From positions 1,524,684 through 1,588,683 of the forward strand of contig NZ_AP019773.1 of assembly GCF_009936175.1 (NCBI RefSeq): DNA of 64,000 nucleotides. The letters run 5' to 3'. Below are positions 1 through 10,128 of the stretch, one piece after another; position 1 is the stretch's first letter, and each line of letters opens with the position of its first letter. This DNA comes from Bartonella quintana (lineage in GTDB: Bacteria; Pseudomonadota; Alphaproteobacteria; Rhizobiales; Rhizobiaceae). The notes beneath the pieces were generated by a model, which was given only the letters and a program-made list of their open reading frames with translations, was not told the origin of the DNA and did not search any database. The translations under genes were made by a program, and so were the position numbers.

Positions 1-399
1 TCCTAGTTTTTTGCCCCTCACTTTTTAGGAGCATAGGACGATTGCATCAGAGATGAGCAATCCCATAAAAGGAGAAGTTTTTATCAAAGAGGCGATAGGT
101 GTGAAGCGGTCACGTTTATTAAAGGATGCTTCAACAAAGTAGCATTCTTTATAAAAATGTTCACCATCGTTGTGTTGTGCTATTTTGCAGTTTGGTTTGG
201 ATGAGAAGAAAGAACAAGGATGCATTTTGTTTCCTCATCCCTTCTGTTCATGCATCTGAACATAACTTCTATCATCTCCCTAACAACTGGTGTATTTTCC
301 TCTCCATCAACAAACAAGCTGCTTGGATAACTGCATTCCAGTCCCCTGTTCTTAAGAAGAAAACACAAAGCTTAGCTCAAGGTTATTGACCACAGCAAA

Positions 400-1110
400 C
401 AAAGCACTTCAGGGTCAAATCTTGGCCCTGCTTTTTGCAACATTTCCCTCTCATGCTGCCCTTTCTCTTTCTATAATAGCCCACAATACAATCTATAGTT
501 TCCCACACAGGAAGAAGTGAGGACAAAGAAAGGTAATATCACTCCTCACAGATTACCATCATAGTTCGTACGCTTAGGAAGAAGCCAGTCTGGCACCATC
601 ATTATTTTTGCCAACAACCCCCAATGGTGCAGACAGCTCTTGCATTGAGACGGTTCCTAAGAGGCATTTTTACTCTTTTCTTCAATATTTTTATCCACAC
701 AGCCAATCCGGCTTGTGACGTGGAAGCGAATAGTTTTGTTTGATCCAACATAAACAGGTTTGAAACGAGAGTATCTTAAGTATCTCATGATTATCTTTAT
801 AAACAAGATCTTGTACGAAGTTGATAAGCGCTTCCCAAACTGGATGCCAACGGTTTTTCTAGCACCAACCAGGACTATAACATTGATCGATGGATACTAT
901 GCCACTTACCATGGATACATGGATACATGGATGCATGGATGCATGGATGTACCTCATTTACCTGACGAAAGGGGAAACTCTCATCCTTGACTTCTGGCTT
1001 TTAAAATAAAATGAATGCTTTCAACAAAAACGGGTAGGGTTTTCAGTACTCACGCCCATCCTAACAGACTTACCATCCGTAAACGGTAAATCTTTTGCTG
1101 ATTGCTGCAC
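400..1110. repeat. Degenerate dispersed repeat, copy 1
   Basis: Patches match the region at 39240-39700 in the same order and orientation. The clearest are the ACTGGATGCCA / ATTGGATGCCA patch (near 840 and 39420) and the CGGGTA-GGTTTTCAGT-CTCACG patch (near 1031 and 39550). Weaker matches occur around TTGCAACATTTCCCTCTCATG. On the minus strand both copies give similar peptide fragments broken by stops, such as KRFTVYG here and KGFKIYGE in copy 2. The likely source is a decayed coding element, perhaps phage-derived, but no family could be named. Confidence 0.45.
911..950. repeat. Five tandem 8-bp units (ATGGATRY)
   Basis: Five consecutive copies of an 8-base unit, ATGGATAC twice, ATGGATGC twice and ATGGATGT once, sit inside the decayed region. 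The unit length is not a multiple of three, so copy-number change would shift any reading frame. No intact gene reads through it here, so it looks like neutral slippage in relic DNA. Confidence 0.85.
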
Positions 1111-1287
1111 TAAAACACCTAGAAAGCATGGCGTATTCCTTTATCACAATTTTATCATTTCGGAAAAAAGGAAAAAACAAATCGATGATAAGCACTCTTT
1201 GTCCCCTTTAAAATCCAAAATCATTTTTAATAGTGCTATATAGATGTTTGTGATTTGACGAAATAATCTCATAAAAAAGGAGGTCTC

Positions 1288-1716
1288 ATGGCTTATTGGC
1301 TTTTTAAATCTGAACCCCACAAATGGTCATGGAACATGCAGAAGCAAAAAGGTGCTGATGGCGAACAATGGGATGGTGTCCGCAACTATCAAGCCCGCAA
1401 CAATATGCGCGCCATGAAATATGGCGATAAAGGTTTTTTTTATCATTCAAATAAAGGATTAGAAATCGTAGGTATTGTAGAAGTCTGTGCTGAAGTACAC
1501 CCTGATTCTACAACTTCTGATCCACAGTGGGAATGTGTGGATATCCGTGCTCTGTTTGATATGCCAACCCCTGTTTCACTAAAACAGATCAAAGCTAACC
1601 CAAAACTGAAAAATATGGTCTTAGTCAATGCCAGCCGCTTATCAGTCCAACCTGTGACAAAAGACGAATGGAGAGAAGTCTGTTTGATGGGCAATCTTCA
1701 TATAGCAACATATTGA
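1288..1716 (+). CDS. EVE domain-containing protein
   Basis: A 142-residue protein that is almost entirely one EVE domain, the PUA-like fold found in thymocyte nuclear protein 1 and many bacterial homologues. EVE domains are thought to bind modified bases in DNA or RNA; the ligand here is unknown. Visible family signatures are the N-terminal YWLFKSEP, then WDGVRNYQARNNM (about 29-41) and FFYHSN (about 51-56). Length is normal for the family. The ATG start follows a strong AAGGAGGT ribosome site 5-6 bases upstream. The gene stands alone, flanked by relic DNA on both sides, so context gives no partner. Confidence 0.9.
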   Translation: MAYWLFKSEPHKWSWNMQKQKGADGEQWDGVRNYQARNNMRAMKYGDKGFFYHSNKGLEIVGIVEVCAEVHPDSTTSDPQWECVDIRALFDMPTPVSLKQIKANPKLKNMVLVNASRLSVQPVTKDEWREVCLMGNLHIATY

Positions 1717-1904
1717 TTCATAATAATACATAATTTGATATTGAATGAAAGCAACAAATGCAGCAATATTTTTTTGTTTTTATTCTTTCTCTTCAGAACA
1801 AAAAATCATTTACTTTCATGTTACAAGAGAGAGTAATGTACGGAAAAAACTGTTTGAGAACAGATCCAATATAGCTCTTATGAATCGTTTAAATGCAAGA
1901 GAAG

Positions 1905-2325
1905 AAAGCACCATCCGGAGTTGAAAAATACAACAATAGCACCGCCACAGTCTGTTACTACATTAAGCGCAAGGATGGTGGCGCTTCATGGATTTTACAT
2001 TTTATGCCATTCATAGACAGTACCGAAAGATAACATTGGGTGCAAATTGAGATGCTTAAGTAGGTATTTAAATAAGCAGCAAAACAGCGTGCTATTCTTC
2101 GAGAAGAGATGATCCGCTCATAGGAAAGTGACAAGCAAAAACCTGAAACCTGGGTCATTAATCTTCATTGTTTAAAAGATATTTCCTTTGAAAAGCTTTT
2201 GAAAACCATAAAGCAGAATTAAAAGAAGATGGTAAAAGTGGAAATGCTTTCATCCTAAACAATAATTTTAGTCCGTCGGCTAATATGCGGCAAAAGGCGT
2301 TCTAGATCACAATGAACGAGCGCAA
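1905..2325 (+). pseudogene. P4-type phage integrase relic (N-terminal part)
   Basis: The plus strand translates in pieces to fragments typical of the N-terminal arm of P4/DUF4102 tyrosine integrases: YYIKRKDGGASWILHF (about 1950-2000), AAKQRAILREE (about 2075-2110) and LHCLKDISFEKL (about 2164-2200), followed by a piece resembling KAELKEDGKSGN. Several stops and frameshifts interrupt it, and no catalytic domain follows. A second relic of the same kind lies at 20690-21060. It marks a lost integrative element; no attachment site could be recognised. Confidence 0.6.
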
Positions 2326-2329
2326 TATA

Positions 2330-2895
2330 TCTTTCTGTTGGCGTGTATATTTTCTCGTGCTAAATGCATAAAATAGCACTCCCTTTTGCCATTTTCCGCC
2401 CTCTATCTACCTATTTCAATCCAAAACAAAGACAATTTCATAAAAACCATTTTCACGATGCATTTTTTAGCACTATTACAATAAGGAAGACGTACCAAAC
2501 GATTATAATTGGCATCACCATTCGCATCACACCAACCATCCTATGCTCGAATACGGCGAAAAAGCAAAACGGAACGTGAGAAAAAATAATAAGAATTGCC
2601 ACGAAATCCTCTCCTAAAAAACGCATATGTGCCAAAAAGATGTTGCACTGTTCACCTTCGCGCTTAAAAGCAGAAATACCGGTCCACCCTAAAGCACAAA
2701 AAAATGATTTTGACCAACGCACAAAATGCCACGTTCACAATGACCTGCTTATCGGCGAACAATCATAAAATGAACAAAAGTTTGTTTTTTATAGGATTCC
2801 TTTTCTAATTTTCCTTGCATGAAATCTCATTTTTCATGAAACTACTCTAAATCTCAACCAGTCGGTGCATTAATAGACCTTTATAAGGAAAAAAA
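2330..2895. other. Intergenic DNA, no recognisable gene
   Basis: About 560 bases between the integrase relic and the response regulator. A minus-strand open frame of 89 codons (2453-2722) contains a hydrophobic stretch, but it has no ribosome site and no family resemblance. It could be a remnant of a membrane protein. The promoter of the regulator gene must lie in the last 100 bases. Confidence 0.4.
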
Positions 2896-3579
2896 ATGAA
2901 TTATTATAATCTTTTAATTGTTGAAAATGATGATGATTTGCGCCCTATGCTGGTAGAACAGTTGCAAATTCACAAAGAATTTAAAGTTTTCCAAGCGAAG
3001 ACAGCTGAAGCAGGGATTAAAATAGCCCAAGAAGAAAATGTTGATCTGGCCATTTTGGGTACTGAACTTCCTGATCTTGCTAGCCATAAAGCCGTTAAAA
3101 AATTTCGCAATCAAGGATTTCGCGCCCCCATTATCATGATTACGAACTATGATACAGATTGCGACACCATTTTAGATCTTGAAGAAGGTGCCAATGATTA
3201 TGTAACAAAACCCTTTCGTTTTGCAGTACTGTTGGCGCGGATTCGCGCCCAATTACGCCAATATGAGCAAAATGAAGATGCTGTTTTTTGTATTGGTCCT
3301 TATATTTTTAAACCTGGACAAAAACTCCTCATTGATCAGCAAGACAATAAAATTCGCCTCACAGAAAAAGAGGCTGCGATTCTTAAATATCTATCTTGCA
3401 ACAACGACAAAATCGTCAATCGTGAAACACTTTTAGAACAGATTTGGGGCTATAATGAAAACATTGTTACCCACACGTTAGAAACCCATATTTATCGTTT
3501 GCGACAAAAAATCGAAAAAGATCCTTCCAATGCACAAATTCTCATTACAGATCAAAACGGATATCGTCTTAATATTTAA
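2896..3579 (+). CDS. CenR-like OmpR-family response regulator with degenerate receiver
   Basis: A 227-residue regulator with an N-terminal receiver (about 5-118) and a C-terminal winged-helix DNA-binding domain (about 130-227). It closely resembles alphaproteobacterial CenR (OtpR in Brucella), a cell-envelope and growth regulator: [24 protein letters not shown] and the C-terminal [16 protein letters not shown] are characteristic. The usual phospho-acceptor Asp is replaced: the motif reads ILGTELPD, with Gly at about residue 55. One acidic-pocket Asp is Asn (VENDDDL, residue 11). The conserved Lys of VTKPF remains. No histidine kinase gene is adjacent. The ATG follows AAGGA. The family is clear; the mode of control is inferred to be phosphorylation-independent. 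Confidence 0.85.
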   Translation: MNYYNLLIVENDDDLRPMLVEQLQIHKEFKVFQAKTAEAGIKIAQEENVDLAILGTELPDLASHKAVKKFRNQGFRAPIIMITNYDTDCDTILDLEEGANDYVTKPFRFAVLLARIRAQLRQYEQNEDAVFCIGPYIFKPGQKLLIDQQDNKIRLTEKEAAILKYLSCNNDKIVNRETLLEQIWGYNENIVTHTLETHIYRLRQKIEKDPSNAQILITDQNGYRLNI

Positions 3580-3653
3580 GTTTATCCAAAGTTACCGCTT
3601 CAACAACGATTTGCGATACCTTTAATTTTTCTTCTCTGAAAGCAAAATAAAAC

Positions 3654-4418
3654 TCAAGACGAGAGAGAACTCTCACACGCTTGTGGCGACAACGCAGGCA
3701 TAAAAACACGCCGCGACTGGCGACGCTGCACAAGCAAACCTTGATAAACATGTTTCCGCGCTTGACAGATTAAAAGTCCACCAAAATAAGGCAAAAGATA
3801 ACGTGAAAATGGTTCATAAAGAAATGAAAACAACCGTGAGACATAACCCGAAGAAGGCATATAATGAACAACTTCTTGTACTGGACCAGAAATAAAATGC
3901 GTTTTTTCAAACAAACGCGCCATTTGTTGTCGACTATAAGGTTCACCATAACCAAAGGGTGTACAACCATTACGCGCCCAAAAGCCGGAGCGATTAGGAA
4001 CAATAACGATCAAGTGGCCATTGGGAGCTAAAACACGCCATATTTCATGCAGTGTTTCGAATGAATTTTCTGTATATTCAAGTGCATGTATCAACAAAAT
4101 ACAATCAATCGAAGCATCAGGAAGTGGTAAATTTTCTTCAAAAACAAGTGCTGTAGCAACCTTATCGGCACAAGGCCAAGGTAAAGCACCTTGACAAGCT
4201 GGCATAAAAGCGAAACATTGTTGTGCACGTGCCCGCACCGCAGAAAGATAAGGAAGTGCATAACCAAACCCCATGACCCTTTTACCATTCAGATCCGGCC
4301 AACACAAATTTAATTTATCACACAGTGTTTCCTGTACACGCTTACCAAGAGCAGAAGCATAAAAATCTTTAAGTGTGACTATATCCAACTCAACATACCG
4401 TGTAGAAAAAAAATTCAA
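3654..4418 (-). CDS. Class I SAM-dependent methyltransferase
   Basis: A protein of about 254 residues with a methyltransferase type 11 fold. It has a glycine-bearing segment at the usual SAM site (GFGYALPYL, about 51-59), an acidic ILLIHALEYTEN motif IV-like segment (about 107-118) and LHEIWRVLAPNGHLIVIVPN (about 122-141), which is typical of the family. The substrate is unknown. In related bacteria such a gene often lies beside gloB; here gloB is at 55190. The start is uncertain: the frame opens with TTG at 4418 and another TTG at 4385 gives an N-terminus closer to homologues. Neither has a clear ribosome site. Confidence 0.75.
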   Translation of the reverse strand: MNFFSTRYVELDIVTLKDFYASALGKRVQETLCDKLNLCWPDLNGKRVMGFGYALPYLSAVRARAQQCFAFMPACQGALPWPCADKVATALVFEENLPLPDASIDCILLIHALEYTENSFETLHEIWRVLAPNGHLIVIVPNRSGFWARNGCTPFGYGEPYSRQQMARLFEKTHFISGPVQEVVHYMPSSGYVSRLFSFLYEPFSRYLLPYFGGLLICQARKHVYQGLLVQRRQSRRVFMPALSPQACESSLSS

Positions 4419-4648
4419 ATATCACAGGTTTTAATATACCCCACTTATATGGACCTTTGCCTTTTCTCCGCAATAGCGAAAACTTTAGTATTTCATATTT
4501 TAAACCCAAATGACTCCAAAAGCAGCAGAATGTTTCTCCGATCATTTCACTAAACGCACTTTGATGGTATTTCTATCTTAAGACTTGCATCCCATAAAGG
4601 TTTTCAATGTACTATTTTTTACATTGATAAAGACAAAAAACAAAATGG

Positions 4649-7063
4649 TTAATTAAAATGAAGCAACTTTTCAAGATAGTTTTTTTCTACTTCTGGAATA
4701 TGCCCCCTACTAAGGCGTTTGCGAATTTCTTCCAAAATCTGCCGTGCACGCATTTGATCACTTTTTTGTGGTATAATACCTTCTTGCCCTTGATCGATTT
4801 TTGAAGAAAGTGGACGTCCTAATGGATCTTCACGACCAGAAACAGCATTTTTATTATCTCCTGCTTCTTTGAGGATCTCTCGCATTTTTTCTAAAACATT
4901 TTGTGCACCTTGCCTTAATGCTTCTAAAGCATCTGACTGATTTTGTATAGATATTTGATAGTCTCCGTGATCAAGAGCAGCTTCTGCAGAGTTCATTTTT
5001 TCTTCTGCTTTTTTCAATTTGTCACTCTGTTCGACCTTCTGCTCTGACAATTCTTTTTCTAACGTTGATAATTCCGACTGCAATTCAGTCTGACGTTTTT
5101 TTAAAGATTTTCTTTGCTTTTCCGGCACATTTTCCCCAAAGCGTTGTTCCATTTCCAACTGATGTGTTTCATTGAGAATTTCTTGCTGACGACGCATTAA
5201 ATCACCAAGTTGATCCATTTTCTCTTTCATTTGTGCAAATTGGTTCTTGCTCTGCTCTGCACCTTGATTGCCTTTTCGAACCTGCAAATGATCAAGAATC
5301 TGCTCAACTTCAGCCAATAACTGTTCAGCCGCGAAAGAAGAACCCATCTTAGCCATTTCTTCAATTAAATTTAGTTTTTTTTGTAATGTACTCTTTGAAA
5401 GATTGGGAAGGCTAGGATTGCTCTTGTCTTGTGCCTTTTCAGCTAAAGTGTGAACATAATCATCCATAGCTTGGCGTAAATTGGCCATAAGCCGTTCAAT
5501 TTCTTTAGTTGGAACACCGTAGCGAAGTGCATCACGCAAAGCAGCTTGTGCTTGTTTTAAATTTTTCTGAGCGGATTCAAGCTGATTACCTTCAATACTT
5601 AAAGCAATCTGCCATAAATAATCGGCTACATTGCGCAAATCGCCCTCTGTCTCTGCCATAGAAAGTCTTGTCCATGCACTTTTTAGAACAAGAAAATGTA
5701 TGGCATTTTGAAGCCCCTCCTCTGGACGCACAAGCAAAGTAGAAAGCATATCGAGTACGCGCTCTTTCTTAGAAGCATCAAGAGCCAGCAACCGACGCAA
5801 TTCAATTACTGCACGAGCAATAGGATTCGAAAAAGCACGCTGTGGTAACGTCATGACAAAAGTTTTGCTACGGCCTTGCTGCCTAGCACCATCTTCTGTC
5901 ACCAATGTAATTTTAACTCCCGAACCAGCCCATGGATGACCTGATACATCTTGTACCATCCGCATTTTACCCCTTCCATCACGCGGAAGAAGAAGTTGTA
6001 TTTCAGGTGCCTTATAAAGGGAATCAGCACTTTTATGCTGATCAAGAAAAGGTTCTATTTCTACAAAAGCCTTTGTCACTCCATAATCATCATCCAACTC
6101 ATACTGAAATTCTAACGAACCAGTCAAAATTCGCCCTGGTTTTTCCAACCAATGAATTGTCGGATGCTGATCCTTAATCACCTGCAAATGCCACTGCTGT
6201 TGCTTATGCCGTGATGATACAAATAAATCTGTTGAACATTCTAAGTATGTTTCAAAATGAACAATTGGATCATTTAAAGCCGTTTTTTCGCTTTTCTTAG
6301 AAAACAAAATTTCATGCGCATCCTCTTCAGAGAGCGCTTTTACTGTAACCCCAGCACCATTAACAACACGCACAACCATTTTACTTCCTTCAGGAACAGC
6401 AAAGTGTGTTGTCTCACCTTGTGTTAAATAAATAGGTGCAACGCCCGTATAAGCAGGTGGTGTTACCCAAACATCAATCCGCATTGACGTTTCATCAATG
6501 AAAGGCCGTAAATCGAACGCATCTGCCAAACGCCCCCCTAACGAGCCAAAAGAAAAACTAAAAGCACACACACAAAGGAGGACACATAAAGACCTAAGCG
6601 CCAAAGGGTCACAAGCCGCACTATTAGGATAAGCAAAGCCAGTTTTTAAATGGTATAATTGTTTTGCCATGCGGCGTTGATGTTCGCGCCAAATAGCTCC
6701 ACGAAAACCTTCATCATTCTCAGAACATAAATGATCTGTTTGCACGCTTAAAGGCTGATTTTTTAGATTGTTTGCTTGCTCAAGACAACGATTAACTTCC
6801 CCGACAGTCGGAAACCGAAAACTGACAAGAAAAAATAAACTTCCTACAACAGAAAAAAGCATAAACCCAAGTAAGAGTAAATGTGGCCAATAACCTAGAA
6901 TGCCAAAAACACCCAACCAACTAAGCGAACAAAAAACACTAAGAACCAAGAAAAACGGCAACAACCGTATCCATATCCGCTCAAAAAAGATGATACACCA
7001 CATCAAAACGCGCGTACATAAAAGCTTTATTATTGAAAAATTTTTGATGTTTTCATTTTTCAT
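4649..7063 (-). CDS. TIGR02302 family membrane protein (DUF4175)
   Basis: A large inner-membrane protein of about 804 residues, conserved in Rhizobiales and of unknown function. After the ATG at 7063 there are two or three hydrophobic helices in the first 70 residues and another near 155-170, then a periplasmic-type domain. A long Gln/Glu/Lys-rich coiled-coil region covers about residues 510-720. The frame stays open to a TTG at 7120, but the ATG (MKNENIKNF) is the more likely start, with AGGGGAC upstream. It lies 110 bases downstream of lysA, as in related genomes, where the order argH-lptM-lysA-TIGR02302 is common. The C-terminal arrangement suggests a structural or envelope role, but this is inference. 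Confidence 0.85.
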   Translation of the reverse strand: MKNENIKNFSIIKLLCTRVLMWCIIFFERIWIRLLPFFLVLSVFCSLSWLGVFGILGYWPHLLLLGFMLFSVVGSLFFLVSFRFPTVGEVNRCLEQANNLKNQPLSVQTDHLCSENDEGFRGAIWREHQRRMAKQLYHLKTGFAYPNSAACDPLALRSLCVLLCVCAFSFSFGSLGGRLADAFDLRPFIDETSMRIDVWVTPPAYTGVAPIYLTQGETTHFAVPEGSKMVVRVVNGAGVTVKALSEEDAHEILFSKKSEKTALNDPIVHFETYLECSTDLFVSSRHKQQQWHLQVIKDQHPTIHWLEKPGRILTGSLEFQYELDDDYGVTKAFVEIEPFLDQHKSADSLYKAPEIQLLLPRDGRGKMRMVQDVSGHPWAGSGVKITLVTEDGARQQGRSKTFVMTLPQRAFSNPIARAVIELRRLLALDASKKERVLDMLSTLLVRPEEGLQNAIHFLVLKSAWTRLSMAETEGDLRNVADYLWQIALSIEGNQLESAQKNLKQAQAALRDALRYGVPTKEIERLMANLRQAMDDYVHTLAEKAQDKSNPSLPNLSKSTLQKKLNLIEEMAKMGSSFAAEQLLAEVEQILDHLQVRKGNQGAEQSKNQFAQMKEKMDQLGDLMRRQQEILNETHQLEMEQRFGENVPEKQRKSLKKRQTELQSELSTLEKELSEQKVEQSDKLKKAEEKMNSAEAALDHGDYQISIQNQSDALEALRQGAQNVLEKMREILKEAGDNKNAVSGREDPLGRPLSSKIDQGQEGIIPQKSDQMRARQILEEIRKRLSRGHIPEVEKNYLEKLLHFN

Positions 7064-7174
7064 AGAAAAACATTTGTCCCCTTTTACAGTGGTGTAATTG
7101 AGATCATAAAATGCATACAAGGCAATTTCCAGAAACTAAATCGTTTCATCAAAGTTTAGTAAAAATAAGAATAT

Positions 7175-8449
7175 TTAACGATGCTCAATCCAATCTGGAA
7201 TATAATCGCAGCCTATCAATTGCGCATAATCAAGGCGTGGACGAATGATCGCATAACGCGTATCCTGAACGAGAACTTCCGGAACCAAAAGCCGGCTATT
7301 ATAAGTGCTCGCCATCACTGCACTGTAAGCACCAGCCCCCGTAATGGCTAAAAGATCGCCTGCCGCCAAGATCGGCACACGGCGATCTAATGCTAAATAA
7401 TCACCGGTTTCACAAACTGAACCAACAATATCTGCCCGAATAAATGATGCATCCTCTGGTGCTTGTTTTACAAGTACCACATTTTGCCAAGCATCATAAA
7501 GCGTTGGACGTATCAGATCATTCATCGCAGCATCCACAACAACAAAATTCCGTCCTTCTCCTCTTTTTAAATAGATAACAGATGTCACCAACACACCAGC
7601 CTCGCCAATAATACTGCGTCCAGGCTCCACGATAATCTTAAGCCCTAAAGGTGCAATATGCCTCTTGACAAGTGCTGCATAATCAAAAAGAGACGGCACT
7701 GAATGTTGTTCATGACCATATGCAATACCAAGCCCCCCCCCAATATCGACATGGGTAAGTGCATATCCACTACTCGATAAATGACGCACAAAATCTGCAA
7801 AAATAAGGAATGCATCTTCAAACGGCTTTAGATCACAAATCTGACTGCCAATATGCATATCCACACCACACACATGAATGCCTGGCAATTGAGCTGCTTT
7901 TTTATACACATCCCATGCTAACGATAATGGAATACCAAATTTATTTTCATATTTACCCGTTGTAATTTTTTTATGGGTCTTTGCATCTACATCTGGATTA
8001 ATGCGCAATGAAATGCGTGCCGTTTTTGAAAATGCAACAGCACGTGCCGAAAGTTGTTCAAGTTCAGGCTCTGATTCAACATTAAAACAACAAATATCAT
8101 GCGCAAGAGCAAAATCTATTTCCTTTACCGTTTTGCCAACACCAGAATAAACAATGCAATGAGCAGGAATGCCAGCAGCAAGTGCGCGTCGCAACTCACC
8201 TTCTGAAACCACATCAGCTCCCGCCCCGTTTGCCGCTAAAAGTTGTAACACTGCCTGATTGGAATTAGCCTTCACGGCATAAGCAATCAAACTAGGCATA
8301 TCTCGAAAAGCGTTTTGATAATCTTTAAAACGTGTAACCAGCGCATTAGCCGAATAACAATAAAAAGGAGTTCCGACATCCTGCGCCAATGCAGAAAGAG
8401 AAAGACCTTCAGCATGAAGGACACCCTGATTATAAGAAAAAAAATGCAT
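7175..8449 (-). CDS. lysA: Diaminopimelate decarboxylase
   Basis: Catalyses the last step of lysine synthesis, meso-diaminopimelate to L-lysine plus CO2, using PLP. The 424-residue length is normal. Seen in the sequence: the PLP-lysine region IAYAVKANSN (about 55-64), HIGSQI (about 200), the glycine-rich DIGGGLGI phosphate site (about 236-243), EPGRSI (about 276) and the dimer-interface catalytic CETGD (about 345). It lies 8 bases downstream of the LptM-like lipoprotein and is probably cotranscribed with it. dapF, the enzyme that makes its substrate, is at 51074. Confidence 0.97.
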   Translation of the reverse strand: MHFFSYNQGVLHAEGLSLSALAQDVGTPFYCYSANALVTRFKDYQNAFRDMPSLIAYAVKANSNQAVLQLLAANGAGADVVSEGELRRALAAGIPAHCIVYSGVGKTVKEIDFALAHDICCFNVESEPELEQLSARAVAFSKTARISLRINPDVDAKTHKKITTGKYENKFGIPLSLAWDVYKKAAQLPGIHVCGVDMHIGSQICDLKPFEDAFLIFADFVRHLSSSGYALTHVDIGGGLGIAYGHEQHSVPSLFDYAALVKRHIAPLGLKIIVEPGRSIIGEAGVLVTSVIYLKRGEGRNFVVVDAAMNDLIRPTLYDAWQNVVLVKQAPEDASFIRADIVGSVCETGDYLALDRRVPILAAGDLLAITGAGAYSAVMASTYNSRLLVPEVLVQDTRYAIIRPRLDYAQLIGCDYIPDWIEHR

Positions 8450-8457
8450 AAAAACCT

Positions 8458-8637
8458 CTAGTGTATCAACCGATCGAGAATAAAAGGCTTATCTACTTTG
8501 TTTTTGGCAACAGATGCTTCTTGCGCAGGTTTTTCCATACTTGGAGGAGGCAATTCTAACGCGCCTTTACGCCCGCATCCAACTACAACAGCACCATAAA
8601 AAAGGACAATCATCAGACTCTTTAAAATAATTTTCAT
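8458..8637 (-). CDS. lptM: LptM-like small lipoprotein
   Basis: A 59-residue lipoprotein. A hydrophobic signal (MKIILKSLMIVLFYGAVVV) is followed by a lipobox ending in GC, and the mature start CGRKGALELPPP matches the CG-x-KG-x-L-x-x-P signature of LptM (formerly YifL). LptM assists maturation of the LptD-LptE lipopolysaccharide translocon. I chose the ATG at 8637, preceded by an AGAGGG site, over the longer frame from 8724, because a signal peptide must be N-terminal and the longer frame overlaps the argH relic. It sits directly upstream of lysA, the usual Rhizobiales position. Confidence 0.85.
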   Translation of the reverse strand: MKIILKSLMIVLFYGAVVVGCGRKGALELPPPSMEKPAQEASVAKNKVDKPFILDRLIH

Positions 8638-8696
8638 ATGCCCTCTTTTCCTCCTATCGATCTTTTTCCTTATTTCTGGGTTAAAAATAAAATCAC

Positions 8697-10091
8697 TCAG
8701 GCGTTTACAAGGCGTTTTTTCCAATGGGCAATTTGATAAAGTACTTCTGAAAGCACCTTACCATCAAAACTTTTACGACTTTTAATCGATTTTTCAACCG
8801 TTAAAACATCAAAAAGTGCTGCATTGATATCTGGACATATCGTTTGAAGCTCGTCCAATGACAAATCATTCAGGCCACATTTTTTCTTTCTGCCAATACC
8901 ACAGCTTGCCCTGTAATATGGTGTACTTTACGAAGAGGAAGCCCTAATTCACGCAAAAGCCAATCAACAAAATCCGTAGGCTGTCGCATAACCCAAATCA
9001 GCTGCTTGTCTCATGCCTTTTTTATTAACTTCAAGATCCACCAATGATTCCTGTCATTGCTGCCAGTGATAATTCTAGACTCAAAGCACCATCAAACACA
9101 TATTCCTTATCTTCCTGCCTATCTTTTGAAGAGGCAAAGGGTAATCCTTTCATCACCGTTAACAACCCAATCAATGCACCATTTATATATCCCTTTTTGG
9201 CACGCACAAGTTCGGCAGCATAAGGATTTCTCTTTTGCGGTATAATAGATGAACCCGTTGAAAGCATCCGATAAACGGATAAAATGAAATTGTGCACTTG
9301 ACCAAAGGACAATTTCTTCTGCTAAGCATGAAAGATGCGTTGCACAAAGAACACCAGCGCTTAAAAATTCTAACGCACAATCACGATCTAAAACACTATC
9401 AATCGAATTCCGTTTTGATTCTTAAAAACGTAGCGTTTCTGCTGGCATAAAATGATTAATTGGAAAGCTTGTTCCTGCCAAAGCTACGGCTCCTTAAAGA
9501 CGATTCATTCATTCTTTCAACCGCATCACGCATCCGCGATAAATCCTGACCAAACATTTCAACATAAGCCATCATATAATGACCAAATGTTACGGGTTGT
9601 GCCGGTTGTAAATGCGTAAAACTGGCATAAAGGTATGGACATGTGTATGGACATGTTGTTCTGCTTGAACAAGCAATGCTCTATCAATCCTTTTAAAGCT
9701 TGCGCTATTTTTTGCATTGTATCATGCACCCACAAACGAAAATCAACAGCAACTTGATCATTGCGTGAACGTGCGATATGCAAACGCCCTGCAACAGGAC
9801 CAATTAATTCAGCCAGCCGCACTTCAGTATTCATGTGAGTATCTTTAAATTTTCGTGAAAAAACAAATGTGCCATTTTCAAGTTCTTGTCGAATAAGTTT
9901 TAAACTATGAACAATTTTTTCATAATCCGATTGTGAAATAATCCTCGTTTGTGCTAGCATCGTTGCATGAGCAAGTGAACCTTCATATCTTGTTGATGAG
10001 GCATTAGTTTTTTCTATAATTTCAGCGGGTCCTGCGACAAACTGGCTACCCCATCGCTACCCCACATTTGATTTTTGAATTTCCTATCCAT
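8697..10091 (-). pseudogene. argH: Argininosuccinate lyase pseudogene
   Basis: A near full-length argH (about 465 codons) broken at several places. Recognisable parts: start [12 protein letters not shown] at 10091, [20 protein letters not shown], the intact block [20 protein letters not shown] (about 9830-9750), the catalytic-loop signature [11 protein letters not shown] (about 9250) and a C-terminal DVLTVEKSIKSRKSFDGK ending at TGA 8697. An 11-base-period duplication (10045-10064) shifts the frame at the 5' end, a 12-base duplication with a 1-base loss lies near 9635-9660, and further breaks lie at 9313-9558 and 8880-9030. Arginine synthesis through this enzyme should be lost unless a second copy exists. 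Confidence 0.93.
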
Positions 10092-10128
10092 CATATCTCC
10101 AAAGCATCCATTAATAAGGGCAAAAATT

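Larger units (their letters stand above)
1..1287. other. Gene-free relic region
   Basis: No intact gene is recognisable. Only short open frames occur and none resembles a known family. Roughly 400-1110 is similar in patches to 39240-39700, which suggests two decayed copies of one element (see the repeat entries). A TTATCCACA motif lies near 690, but it is isolated. The last 100 bases before 1288 presumably hold the promoter of the EVE-domain gene. Confidence 0.5.

Noticed and set aside
688..698. TTATCCACA near 690 as an origin element
   Set aside because: It is a single box without a cluster, far from parAB; it is better explained as chance in AT-rich DNA.
911..950. ATGGATRY repeats as a phase-variation switch or CRISPR-like array
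   Set aside because: No intact gene contains or follows the repeats, and there are no spacers; it is a simple tandem repeat in relic DNA.
2453..2722. Minus-strand 89-codon frame with a hydrophobic stretch
   Set aside because: No ribosome site, no family resemblance and AT-rich composition; it is possibly a relic, but there is not enough evidence to annotate it.
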